Shown here piece by piece: positions 52,160-62,011 of a stretch of DNA of 64,000 nt. The position numbers and the translations under genes were made by a program. Source of the stretch: CAXMMR01 sp963692975 (lineage in GTDB: Bacteria > Pseudomonadota > Alphaproteobacteria > Acetobacterales > Acetobacteraceae); contig CAXMMR010000024.1 of the NCBI GenBank assembly GCA_963692975.2, positions 111,889-175,888 of the forward strand, written 5' to 3'. How positions within the stretch are numbered: the first letter of the stretch is position 1; each line of letters starts with the position of its first letter. The notes below the pieces were generated by a model. That model saw only the letters and a list, made by a program, of their open reading frames with translations. It ran no database searches and was not told the origin of the DNA.

Positions 52160-52435
52160 TGATCGAACTCCGTCGTCACCGTTCGTCGGCTTGAGACTAT
52201 CAACGGGTCCGAACGGATCACGGCAGTAACCTTTGATGGGGTTCGGCACGCTCTAGAGCAGGCAGGGGCGGAGTTTATTCCGGGCGGGGTGCGTCGGCGT
52301 CAGTCGGTTCGACCGGCGAACGATGCTCTGTTCGAGGATCTCCGTAGCATCAGCCTGCGAAGTGCCGAACGGCTGCAGAGCCGCGAGCGGCTGACGGATG
52401 GTGATCTGTATGACGAGGACGGTCTGCCGGCGTGA
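52160..52435 (+). pseudogene. Remnant of an XRE-type regulator fused in frame to a VapB-like antitoxin end
   Basis: One open frame without a usual start codon reads SVVTVRRLETINGSERI, then FDGVRHALEQAGAEFIPGG, which is the typical C-terminal part of small XRE-family regulators. It continues as RSAERLQSRERLTDGDLYDEDGLPA, typical of VapB-type antitoxin ends. Its stop overlaps the start of the toxin frame by GTGA. It is read as a decayed fusion; a short protein from the GTG near 52291 cannot be excluded. Confidence 0.5.
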
Positions 52436-52828
52436 TTGTCGTCGACAAGTTCGGCGCTGATTGCCATTTTGCGCCGGGAACCCGAAGCCGATCAATTTCT
52501 GCGCCTGATCACCGAAGCGGAAGGCTGCTTGCTGTCGGCCATCAGCCTGCTCGAGACCAGCATGGTGCTGGCGGGGCGCGCCGGCGACGCCTCGGCTTGG
52601 GTCGAGCTTGACGCCCTGATCGCGCGGGCGACGATCCAGGTGGTGGCGCATGACGCCGAGCTCGCGATCGAAAGCAGGACAGCCTTCGTGCGCTATGGCA
52701 AGGGCCGTCATCGTGCGGCGCTCAACTTGGGGGACTGCGCGTCCTATGCGCTGGCGAAGCGCCGGGCCTTGCCGCTGCTGTTCAAAGGCAGCGACTTCAC
52801 CTCGACCGACCTAGTGGCGGCTTCTTAA
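52432..52828 (+). pseudogene. VapC-type PIN-domain toxin with N-terminal frameshift
   Basis: The expected start GTG-ATT-GTC-GTC-GAC gives VIVVD, with the first catalytic Asp of PIN nucleases. After GAC there is AAGT where one codon is expected, and the rest (SALIAILRREPEADQFLRLI, NLGDCASYALAKRRALPLLF, GSDFTSTD) lies in the next frame. A TTG at 52436 would give an intact 130-residue protein, but without the first Asp. Either way the RNase site is probably lost. The antitoxin frame before it also looks broken. Confidence 0.7.
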
Positions 52829-52846
52829 GCGAACGCCGCCTCACTC

Positions 52847-52922
52847 GAGATGAAGGGGCGGCGGGTGGCGAGAGTGCGGGCCGGCCGAGAAACCCTTGTG
52901 GAGGCCTAGTCAGAAAGGCCAG
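52847..52922 (+). repeat. Direct repeat, right copy: second CorC C-terminus
   Basis: In-frame codons EMKGRRVARVRAGRETLVEA and a TAG stop repeat the CorC end with several substitutions, followed by the first bases of a module B repeat. There is no gene attached to it. Confidence 0.8.
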
Positions 52923-52986
52923 TACTCTGCCCTGGACGGGGGACCCCGACGCACTCGTGCGATGGGGGGCGGCGCCCCCAGACCCG
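52919..52986 (+). repeat. Composite repeat, degenerate module B
   Basis: It resembles the first copy at 1958 more than others, sharing the extra GCACTCGTGCGATGGG inverted pair region between the two stems. The first stem is damaged (CCAGTACTCTGCCCTGG). Confidence 0.65.
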
Positions 52987-52989
52987 CCT

Positions 52990-53685
52990 CTATTGGGCCA
53001 GGAGCTGCTTTATCAGGGTGGCCAAGACATCCGGTTTTTCAATAGGCGGGAGATGGCCGCAGGCGGGGATCACGTGCAAGGTCGCGTGCGGCGTGAGGTC
53101 GTGGATCTCCCGGGACAGGCCGACCGGCGTAAGCCGATCGTCCTCGCCAACGATCACCGCGACGGGGATGGCGATGCCCGGCAGGACGCGTCGCAAGTCA
53201 TGCCGCACCGTCACGGCGCGGTTCTGGCGGATGTAGGCCTGGGCTCCGACCCGAACGCTCATCTCCACCAGCTCGGCGCGGATGTCCGCCGGCGCCGACG
53301 GGTGGACGAGCGCACCGACACTCTGCTCCGCCCGCCGCCTGAAGTCCCGGGTCATTCCGACGACCGTGTTGGCGAGGCGGCGATACGCCTTTTGCCGGAG
53401 CGTGTCGGGACGCGCGTTGGTGTCGACCAGGGCAAGCCGGGTGACGCGCTCTGGCGCGAGCGTCATCAGCTCCAGCGCCACCATGCCGCCCATCGAGACG
53501 CCGGCGAGGGCGAAACGCGGCGGCGCCTGGTCCAGAATGCGGCGTGCCATTCCGGGCAGGGAGTCGTCGCTGAGCGTGTCGCCGACGACGCAGTGAACCT
53601 CATCGCTCAGCGCCGCGATCGTCCGCCGCCACACCGCGGCGTCGCTGCCGAGTCCGGGAATGAGAACAAGGGTTTGACTTGACAT
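52990..53685 (-). CDS. Alpha/beta hydrolase
   Basis: The 231-residue product is a compact alpha/beta hydrolase with IPGLGSDAAVW, nucleophile elbow GVSMGG (S64), acid in VGEDDRLTP and catalytic His in CGHLPPIEKP. It has no signal peptide. It resembles esterase/BioH-like enzymes. It is divergent from a MerR regulator, and its promoter has the 19-bp-spaced shape that MerR proteins activate, so it is probably the regulated target. Confidence 0.85.
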   Translation of the reverse strand: MSSQTLVLIPGLGSDAAVWRRTIAALSDEVHCVVGDTLSDDSLPGMARRILDQAPPRFALAGVSMGGMVALELMTLAPERVTRLALVDTNARPDTLRQKAYRRLANTVVGMTRDFRRRAEQSVGALVHPSAPADIRAELVEMSVRVGAQAYIRQNRAVTVRHDLRRVLPGIAIPVAVIVGEDDRLTPVGLSREIHDLTPHATLHVIPACGHLPPIEKPDVLATLIKQLLAQ

Positions 53686-53715
53686 GTGACCTCACCTGAC
53701 CGGAAAGGATGTGCC

Positions 53716-53736
53716 TACACCTTCAAGCATGGTGTA
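53716..53736. promoter_or_regulatory. MerR-type operator/promoter, TACACC-N9-GGTGTA
   Basis: A perfect inverted repeat lies between the hydrolase and MerR genes. Read leftward, TTGACC and a GTAGGC/TGTAGG -10-like hexamer flank it with about 19 bases between, longer than the usual 17, as in promoters that MerR proteins twist open. The same site would autoregulate the MerR gene. Confidence 0.7.
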
Positions 53737-53747
53737 AGGTCAAGACC

Positions 53748-54116
53748 ATGCGCATTGGTGAATTGGCGCGACGGGCCGGCGTCAGCACGTCGACGATACG
53801 GTTCTACGAAGGTCGCGGCCTGCTGCCGCCGGCGCCCCGCCTGGCGAATGGCTATCGCGACTACGACGACCATGCTCTCAAGGTGGTGCAGTTCATCGAC
53901 CGCGCTCAGAGCCTTGGCTTCACCCTGCGGGAGGTTGCCGCCCATCTCCGTGCGCCCGAGGACGACGCCCGCAAAGCGCGGCTGCACGCCAGGCTGGAGG
54001 CGAAGCTGGCTGAACTGGACGCTCATCTGGAGGCGGTGAGGGTCCGTCGCGCTGTCATCTCAGAGCTGATCGACGAGGTTCGAGAGACTCGCAGAGATCA
54101 GGAAGGCGGGGCCTGA
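53748..54116 (+). CDS. MerR-family transcriptional regulator
   Basis: The 122-residue product has the MerR start MRIGELARRAGVSTSTIRFYEGRGLLPP, the second wing around NGYRDYDDHALKVVQFI and a coiled-coil dimerisation helix (residues 78-115). There are no Cys residues for metal or redox sensing in the C-terminal part, so it is not a typical CueR, ZntR or SoxR; the inducer is unknown. The ATG at 53748 is used because conserved residues begin there. Confidence 0.9.
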   Translation: MRIGELARRAGVSTSTIRFYEGRGLLPPAPRLANGYRDYDDHALKVVQFIDRAQSLGFTLREVAAHLRAPEDDARKARLHARLEAKLAELDAHLEAVRVRRAVISELIDEVRETRRDQEGGA

Positions 54117-54280
54117 GGCCTTAAATCCCATTCGTTTGGAGTGTAAGCGGGCGCTTTCTTGCCTGGCGAAGCCATTCGATCCCTGCTTCCCGCAGCACCA
54201 AGCTCGCCATGGATTCACGAATACCTGATGGATTTTAAAGGCTCCGCCTTTAATCGGGTCCAGGGGCGACGCCCCTGGCC
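54106..54280 (+). repeat. Composite repeat with reduced module B, overlapping the MerR stop
   Basis: Module B is reduced to GGCGGGGCC-TGA-GGCCTT, which contains the MerR stop codon. The core (GGCGAAGCCATTCGATCC) and module A (54229-54280) are complete. It fills the gap before the convergent ABC ATPase gene. Confidence 0.8.
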
Positions 54281-54284
54281 TTGC

Positions 54285-55412
<1,128 letters not shown>

Positions 55413-55442
55413 CAGGCTACGACCTGGGTCATTGAAGGAAAG

Positions 55443-55577
55443 GCCTTCTTTTTTTGAAAAAAAAGAAGCAAAAAAACTTTTTTCCGATTGTTGTTTGATG
55501 TGAAGGACAAAACTGCAGCCGGTTTGATGTTGCTTTAACGGACAAAAGTTTTTTGGTCCTTTTTTTCAAAAAAGGAC
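55443..55577. repeat. Paired A/T hairpin element, copy 10 (permease-ATPase gap)
   Basis: The left stem is CTTC/GAAG with a longer T-run; the right stem is GTCC/GGAC, the second occurrence of this compensated type. The A/T-leaning centre is about 60 bases. As with copy 3, it splits an ABC operon. Confidence 0.83.
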
Positions 55578-55596
55578 TACTTCTCTTTTTCATCTC

Positions 55597-56456
55597 CTAA
55601 CCTTTTATCGCACCAGCCGTGAGGCCGGTGACGATGCGGCGTTGGAAGATCATGACCAGGACGACGATCGGCGCGGTGACGATGACGGAGGCGGCCATGA
55701 TCGAGCCCCAGGGCAGCTCGAACTGGCTGTTGCCGGCGAGCATGGCGATGGCGACCGGCACCGTGCGGCCGCCGCGTGGGCTGACGGTGAAGGTCAGCGC
55801 GTAGAGGAACTCGTTCCAGGCGCCCATGAAGGCGAGCAGGCCGGTGGTGACCAGCGCCGGCCAGAGCAGCGGCAGGAAGATGCGGACGACGATGGTCAGC
55901 GGCGAGGCGCCGTCGACGATCGCCGCCTCCTCCAGCTCGCGCGGCAGCTCGCGCATGAAGGTGGTGAGCACCCAGACGGTGAACGGCAGGGTGAACAGCA
56001 TGTCGGCGAGCACCAGGCCCCAGACGGTGTCGTAGAGGCCGAGGCTGCGGATCAGCTCGAACAGGCCGGCGAGCACCGCGACCTGGGGAAACATCGACAC
56101 GCCGAGGATGCTGAGCAGCAGCAGGCGGCGGCCGCGGAAGCGGATGCGGCCGAGGGCGTAGGCGGCGGTCAGCCCGAGCAGCAGCGACAGGGCGGCGACC
56201 GCGACGGCGACGACGACGGAGTTGGCGATGTCGCGCAGGAAGGCCTCGCTGGAGAGCACGGCCACGTAGTTGGCGAGGCGCCAATGCGGCGGCAGCAGGT
56301 TCGGGTCGAACAGCTCCGAGCCGACTTTCATGGACGAGATGATGGCGTAGTAGAACGGGAACGCCGAGTAGAGCACGATCAGCCCGACCAGCAGAGCAAA
56401 GCCGCAGCGGCCGGCGATCCGGTTCGCTCCGAGGTCGGCGAGGCGCCTGGCGAGCG

Positions 56457-56460
<4 letters not shown>
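55597..56460 (-). CDS. ABC sugar importer permease (MalG-like), second system
   Basis: The 287-residue product has six membrane spans and an EAA loop LPRELEEAAIVDGASPLTIV near residue 190. It is a CUT1 permease of the MalG/ThuG type. The ATG at 56460 overlaps the end of the upstream permease gene by four bases. Confidence 0.92.
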
Positions 56461-57365
<905 letters not shown>

Positions 57366-57398
57366 CTGGTGCCGGGTGCGGTGTGCGAAGCGTGCGGG

Positions 57399-58664
57399 CT
57401 ACCAGCCGCCGCGTTCGATGCGGTGAAGCTGGCGGTCGAGACCGGCGAGCGCCTCGGCGCCGTGCGCGTCGCCGGTGAGCACGCGGTAGGCGGCGTTCCA
57501 CAGCGCGCTGCTGACGGCGTCGTAGCGGGTGCCGGCGATGGCGGAGGGGCGCGGCACGGCGTCGCGGAAGATCGGCAGCAGCAGGGCGAAGTTGGGGTTC
57601 GCGCGCTTCACGTCCGGATCGTCGTAGAGGGCGGGGATCGGCGGGGTGTAGCCGCCCTCGACCGCCCAGCGCTTCACGGCGGCGCGGCTGGCGAGAAAGA
57701 CGGCGAGGTCGGCGGCGATTTGCTGGTGGTGGGAGTATTTGCTGACCGCGATCTGCCAGCCGCCGAGCGTCGCGGCGTGGCGGGCGTCGGCGCCGGTGCC
57801 CTGGGGCAGGGGGGCGACGCCGACCTGGCCGCGCACCGGGCTGCCGGGGCTGTTGGCGAGCGCCAGGGCGTAGGGCCAGTTGCGCATGAAGACCGCGTTG
57901 CCGGATTGGAAGACGCCGCGCGATTCCTCCTCGGTGTAGTTCAGCACGCCTTCGGGAGCGATGGTGCGGATCCAGCTCGCGGCGTCGTCCAGCGCGGTGG
58001 CGGCGGCGGGGTTGTCGACGGTGATCGCGCCGTGCGGGTCGATCACCGCGCCGCCGCCGCGGCTGGCGACCCACTCGACGACGTTGCAGGTCAGGCCCTC
58101 ATAGGCCTTGGCCTGGAAGACGTAGCCCCACAGGCCGGCGTGTCCCGCGGCGCGCTCGGCGGCCTCGATGCGTTTGGCCGTGGCGGTCAGATCGTCCCAG
58201 CTCTGCGGCACCGGGGCGTGGTACTTCTCGAGCAGGTCGCGGCGATAGTAGAGCAGGCCGGCATCGACGAAGAGCGGCAGCGCGACGAGGCGGCCGCCTT
58301 GGGTGTCGTTGGCGATGGTGGAGGGGAAATCGTCGGCCTCGGCGCCGTGGGCGTAGGGCTTGAGGTCGATGAAGTTGCTGCCGAGCAGGCCGGGCCAGAT
58401 CGTGTCGATTTCGAACAGGTCGATGGTGGCCGAGCCGGCGCCGAGGATCTGCTGGTAGAGGGCGAGGCGGTCGCTGTCGGAGGGCGGCATGGCGACGACG
58501 TTGACGGTATTGCCGGTGCGGTGCCCCCAATCGGCGGTGAGCGACTGGCAGAGCTGCAGCTCCTTGCCGATCGAGCCGCAGGCGATCGACAGAGTCTCGG
58601 CGCGGGCCGGCGCCGCGGCCAGCAGGGCCGTGGCGGCGAGGCCCAGGGCGGCAAGAAGGCTCAT
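57399..58664 (-). CDS. ABC sugar importer, periplasmic binding protein, second system (ThuE-like)
   Basis: The 421-residue product has a Sec signal peptide (ALGLAATALLAAAPARA) and a family 1 binding-protein fold: TIDLFEIDTIWPGLLGSNFIDL, LFVDAGLLYYRRDLLEKY and FMRNWPYALALAN are the pattern of trehalose/maltose binders such as ThuE. It is the first gene of this operon. An upstream in-frame GTG near 58676 is possible, but the ATG at 58664 begins the signal peptide well. Confidence 0.92.
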   Translation of the reverse strand: MSLLAALGLAATALLAAAPARAETLSIACGSIGKELQLCQSLTADWGHRTGNTVNVVAMPPSDSDRLALYQQILGAGSATIDLFEIDTIWPGLLGSNFIDLKPYAHGAEADDFPSTIANDTQGGRLVALPLFVDAGLLYYRRDLLEKYHAPVPQSWDDLTATAKRIEAAERAAGHAGLWGYVFQAKAYEGLTCNVVEWVASRGGGAVIDPHGAITVDNPAAATALDDAASWIRTIAPEGVLNYTEEESRGVFQSGNAVFMRNWPYALALANSPGSPVRGQVGVAPLPQGTGADARHAATLGGWQIAVSKYSHHQQIAADLAVFLASRAAVKRWAVEGGYTPPIPALYDDPDVKRANPNFALLLPIFRDAVPRPSAIAGTRYDAVSSALWNAAYRVLTGDAHGAEALAGLDRQLHRIERGGW

Positions 58665-59021
58665 CGGACTGGCCACGCAGCGTGTTCCTCCGGCCGACTT
58701 CGTCGCGTGAGCCGGTCCTGATGTATGCCAAGGCAACACGGCCGGGCGCGTAGCGCAACCCGGGGGGTGGGTGAGGGTCGCAGAGCAAGAAAGGCCAGGG
58801 CTCTGCCCTGGACCCGTTGGGGCCCGCGGCCCCAAACCCCATTCGTTTGATGTCTAACTGGGCTCGTTCTTACTTTGGCGGAGCCATTCAATCCTGCTTC
58901 CACAGCACCGAACTAGCCACGGAAAATGATAACGAATGGATTTTAAAGGCTTCGCCTTTAATGGGGTCCAGGGGCAAAGCCCCTGGCCTTGCTTGCCTGA
59001 ACAGGCCGGCCGCAAGGAGCC
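58665..59021. other. Divergent gap between the second ABC operon and the methyltransferase gene
   Basis: About 130 bases next to the binding-protein gene should contain its promoter, but no clear -35/-10 pair was recognised. The rest is a full-length composite repeat at 58794-58988. Confidence 0.5.
58794..58988 (+). repeat. Composite repeat, full-length copy
   Basis: Module B (58794-58838), full core (GGCGGAGCCATTCAATCCTG, CAGCACCGAACTAGCCACGG) and module A (58936-58988). The module A stem has CTTCG instead of CTCCG as its loop. It is the best copy for deriving the consensus. Confidence 0.88.
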
Positions 59022-60008
59022 ATGATGCGCCGAGCCGGTCGATATTTCCCGAGGCCTGTCCGACGGCTTGGCCGCGCGATGCTGCTGCGGCTGGCCGCTG
59101 CGCGGGCGGCGCCGTCGCCGGCTGCGATCTCCGAGGCTGCATACGAGGCGATGCTGGCGGCGCTGCGCGGCGCCGCGCCGGATGCGGAGGAGTATCAGCG
59201 ATTGTCGGCGATCGTGGTTGACGTGCCGGGGGTGGGCGCTTTGCGCGGGCTGGACCCGTTCGGCGCGGCCTATCGCGACGCCGTGATGGCGCTCTATCTC
59301 GAGCTGCGCGGTCGCGGCGGATGTTACGAGCCGGAGCGCGACGAGCTTGGCGAGGATCGCGGCGGCGCGGACGAGGACCTGTTCGCCGGCGTGGTGCCTT
59401 GGAGCTTTCGCGATACCGGGCTGGTGGCGGAGTTCCTGCTGTGCTGGGGGCAGATATTCCGGCTGCTTGACCTGCCGGCGGGCGGGGCGGCGAGCGTGCT
59501 CGAATACGGGCCCGGCAGCGGGCAGATCCTGCTGGCGCTGGCGCGGCTCGGCATCAGGAGCTGCGGCGTGGACATCAACGCCGGCTCGCTGGCGCTGGTG
59601 CGGCGCCAAGCCGAGGCGATGGGGCTCGATGTCGCCATCGAGGCGGGCGGCTTCGGCGAGGGCTTCGGCGAGGAACGCTTCGACCGGATCCTGTTTTTCG
59701 AGAGCCTGCACCATGCGCCGGATCTGGTGGCGCTGCTGCGGCGGCTGCGCGGGCGGCTCAAGCCCGGCGGGCGGCTGATCCTGTGCGGCGAGCCGGTCGT
59801 CGACCATGTGACGGGCTCCATCCCCTATGCCTGGGGGCCGCGGCTGGACGGGCTGTCGCTGTTTTGCATCCGGCGCTACGGCTGGATGGAGCTGGGCTAC
59901 ACGCGCGACTTCCTGTTCGAGGCGATGCGGCGCACCGGCTGGCAGGTCACGGCGCACCCGTATCCGGGCTGCCCTCGGGCACACGCCTTTGTGGCGGTTC
60001 CGGCGTAA
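59022..60008 (+). CDS. Class I SAM-dependent methyltransferase
   Basis: The 328-residue product has a Rossmann-like methyltransferase domain from about residue 155: motif I VLEYGPGSGQILL, CGVDIN as motif II, and FDRILFFESLHHAPDLV and LKPGGRLILCGEP as motifs IV and V. The N-terminal 130 residues are helical and unassigned. Similar proteins occur with surface-glycan or lipid genes. The substrate is unknown. AAGGAGCC precedes the ATG. Confidence 0.87.
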   Translation: MMRRAGRYFPRPVRRLGRAMLLRLAAARAAPSPAAISEAAYEAMLAALRGAAPDAEEYQRLSAIVVDVPGVGALRGLDPFGAAYRDAVMALYLELRGRGGCYEPERDELGEDRGGADEDLFAGVVPWSFRDTGLVAEFLLCWGQIFRLLDLPAGGAASVLEYGPGSGQILLALARLGIRSCGVDINAGSLALVRRQAEAMGLDVAIEAGGFGEGFGEERFDRILFFESLHHAPDLVALLRRLRGRLKPGGRLILCGEPVVDHVTGSIPYAWGPRLDGLSLFCIRRYGWMELGYTRDFLFEAMRRTGWQVTAHPYPGCPRAHAFVAVPA

Positions 60009-60038
60009 CCGTCGGGTGCAGCCCGGCGTAGTATAGCG

Positions 60039-60173
60039 ATGCGCTTGATTTCCGCTGTCGTCGTCAGCCTCGCCTGCGTGCTCGCCCTGGCGGCGTGCAG
60101 CGCGGGTCCCGCACCGCTGCTGGCGACCGGGCATCAGCATGAGCCGTCGGAGCGATGCATCGGTATTGATTGA
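60039..60173 (+). CDS. Very small lipoprotein (44 residues)
   Basis: An ATG at 60039 opens a 44-codon frame: MRLISAVVVSLACVLALAAC with the lipobox LAAC at residues 17-20, then 24 mature residues including a GHQHE stretch and one more Cys. It follows the methyltransferase stop after 30 bases. The ribosome binding site is weak. Short entericidin-like lipoproteins are common; no function can be given. Confidence 0.6.
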   Translation: MRLISAVVVSLACVLALAACSAGPAPLLATGHQHEPSERCIGID

Positions 60174-60182
60174 GGAAGCGAA

Positions 60183-60343
60183 GACGAGGGGCTTTGCCCC
60201 CTCGACCCCATTAAAGGCGAAGCCTTTAAAATCCATCCGATAGGTCGTGTGATCCGCGCGTCATAATCCGCCCGCCGAGGCACCACGAGATCGGGGTCTG
60301 GGGCCGCGGGCCCCAGCGGCGTCCAGAGGCAGAGCCTCTGGCC
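60183..60343 (-). repeat. Composite repeat, inverted copy with short core
   Basis: Module A (60183-60237) and module B (60294-60343) with about 55 bases between. The module A loop is CTTCG as in the copy at 58794, suggesting they are recent relatives. Confidence 0.85.
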
Positions 60344-60396
60344 TTCCCTTCTCCGCGCTCATAACAATCAGGTCACTCAGCCAGGGAGGCGACATC

Positions 60397-61248
60397 GTGG
60401 CGGCAGCAAACGCGGAGATCGTGGCGACGGACATCGCCTTTGGCGAGGCGCCGCGCTGGCATGACGGGGCGATCTGGTGGTCGGACATGCATGGCGACCG
60501 GGTGCAGCGGCTCTCGGCAAGCGGGATCGAAACGGTGTGCGACGTGCCGATGCGGCCGTCCGGCCTGGGCTGGCTGCCGGACGGTCGTTTGCTGGTGGTT
60601 TCGATGGCCGACAAGCGGGTGCTGCGTCTGGAGGCGGACGGCTCGCTGGCGACGTATGCGGACCTGTCAGGGCTTGTGCCGCGACGGTTGAACGACATGA
60701 TCGTCGACCGGCAGGGAGGCGCCTATATCGGCAATTTCGGCTTCGAGCTGGACGAGCAGGAGGCGCCCTGCGCGACCGTGCTCGTGCGGGTGGACCCGGA
60801 TGGCGGTGCGCGCGTGGTGGCCGACGAGCTGATGTTTCCCAACGGCATGGTGATCAGCGAGGACGGCCGGGTCTTGGTGGTGGCCGAGACCTTTGGCGGC
60901 CGGCTGAGCGCGTTCGACGTCGCCGAGGGCGGGGCACTCTCGAATCGCCGGGTGTGGGCGCAGCTGGCGGACGGGGCGGTGCCGGACGGGATCTGCCTGG
61001 ATGCGGCAGGAGCGATCTGGGTGGCCTCGCCGACGACGCATGTCTGCCTGCGGGTGCGCGAGGGCGGCGAGGTGCTGGAGCGCATTCCGACCGGGCGCGG
61101 CGCCTATGCTTGCATGCTGGGCGGCGAGGAGCGCCGGACGCTCTACGTCTGCACGGCGGACTCGCATGATCCGGCGCGGCAGCGCAGCGAGCGCAACGGG
61201 CGGATCGAGGCGTTCACTGTGGCGGTGCCGGGCGCGGGCTTGCCGTAG
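60397..61248 (+). CDS. SMP-30/gluconolactonase family protein
   Basis: The 283-residue product is a six-bladed beta-propeller lactonase with GEAPRWHDGAIWWSDMHGDR at the start (metal-binding Glu), RPSGLGWLPDGRLL, RLNDMIVDRQGGAYIGNFG (metal Asn) and PDGICLDAAGAIWVAS (metal Asp). Such enzymes open sugar lactones in the cytoplasm. AGGGAGG at 60383-60389 supports the GTG start. It could take part in oxidative sugar degradation, but there are no pathway genes beside it. Confidence 0.9.
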   Translation: MAAANAEIVATDIAFGEAPRWHDGAIWWSDMHGDRVQRLSASGIETVCDVPMRPSGLGWLPDGRLLVVSMADKRVLRLEADGSLATYADLSGLVPRRLNDMIVDRQGGAYIGNFGFELDEQEAPCATVLVRVDPDGGARVVADELMFPNGMVISEDGRVLVVAETFGGRLSAFDVAEGGALSNRRVWAQLADGAVPDGICLDAAGAIWVASPTTHVCLRVREGGEVLERIPTGRGAYACMLGGEERRTLYVCTADSHDPARQRSERNGRIEAFTVAVPGAGLP

Positions 61249-61434
61249 GGCTGGGCTGGCTCGCGGCGGCACACGCCGGTGTGCACGCTGCGGCCTTGAA
61301 GGCGGGCGCCGCGCGGCCGAGTTCATCCACGGAGCGGGCCCGCACGGTCCGGGCTGGCTCGAGGCATGATCGTGGGCGCGCGAGGACTTGCAGTACTTGG
61401 CCAGGTTTGCTGGCCCCGTTTGGCTGGCGGGTTC

Positions 61435-61578
61435 ATGCCGCCGGGCAGGGTGCTGGCGGTGGTGCTGAGCGCGGCCTGCGTCCTGGCGGCGGCGGGCTGC
61501 ACGCCGGGGCCGCCGGCGACCTTCTATACGCCTCACGGCAATGGCTACCTCAGGGCGCCGGGTCTCGCCGGCCGCTGA
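61435..61578 (+). CDS. Small lipoprotein, first of a tandem pair
   Basis: The 47-residue product is MPPGRVLAVVLSAACVLAAA followed by the lipobox Cys in LAAAGC and a short mature part CTPGPPATFYTPHGNG ending in LRAPGLAGR. Its mature part is closely similar to that of the next gene. The ATG at 61435 puts a short basic n-region before the hydrophobic core. The function is unknown. Confidence 0.6.
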   Translation: MPPGRVLAVVLSAACVLAAAGCTPGPPATFYTPHGNGYLRAPGLAGR

Positions 61579-61687
61579 CGGAGCGTGCTGGCCCGTGTGC
61601 GCGCCGCGGCCTTGAAGGCGTGCACCATGCAGCCGACCTGCTGTGCTGGCGGGCCCGGGCCATCCGTGCCGGCCATGGGGCAAGACC

Positions 61688-61876
61688 GTGCGCGCGCAGG
61701 CTTTAACAATCGGCCGCAAGGCTTGGCGATGCCGACTGACCGGCCGTTCAGTTCTGGCGTTGCTGGGTCTGGCCTGCGCTCTGGTGGCGACGGGTTGCAC
61801 ACCCGGGCCGCCGGCGACGTTCGTTACCCGCAATCCTAACAGCTACATCGGCGCGCCCGGGAATTACGGCATCTGA
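61688..61876 (+). CDS. Small lipoprotein, second of a tandem pair
   Basis: The 62-residue product has a basic n-region (GRKAWRCRLTGR), the hydrophobic SVLALLGLACALVATGC with lipobox, and a mature part CTPGPPATFVTRNPNSYIGA like that of the preceding gene. There is no in-frame ATG; the GTG at 61688 is the best start, with another GTG at 61643. The upstream DNA also resembles that of the first gene, so the whole unit was duplicated. Confidence 0.55.
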   Translation: MRAQALTIGRKAWRCRLTGRSVLALLGLACALVATGCTPGPPATFVTRNPNSYIGAPGNYGI

Positions 61877-62011
61877 TCGGCGGCCGGCTCGGCGCGCCGG
61901 CGGCGGCGCCAGGCCCGACTGCCCCTCTGTGTGGCCGGGCTGCCCTAGTCGAGCGGTCGGGAACCCCGCATCGTTCTGGTTCTCTCAGCATCGGACCGTT
62001 CGATCACCATC

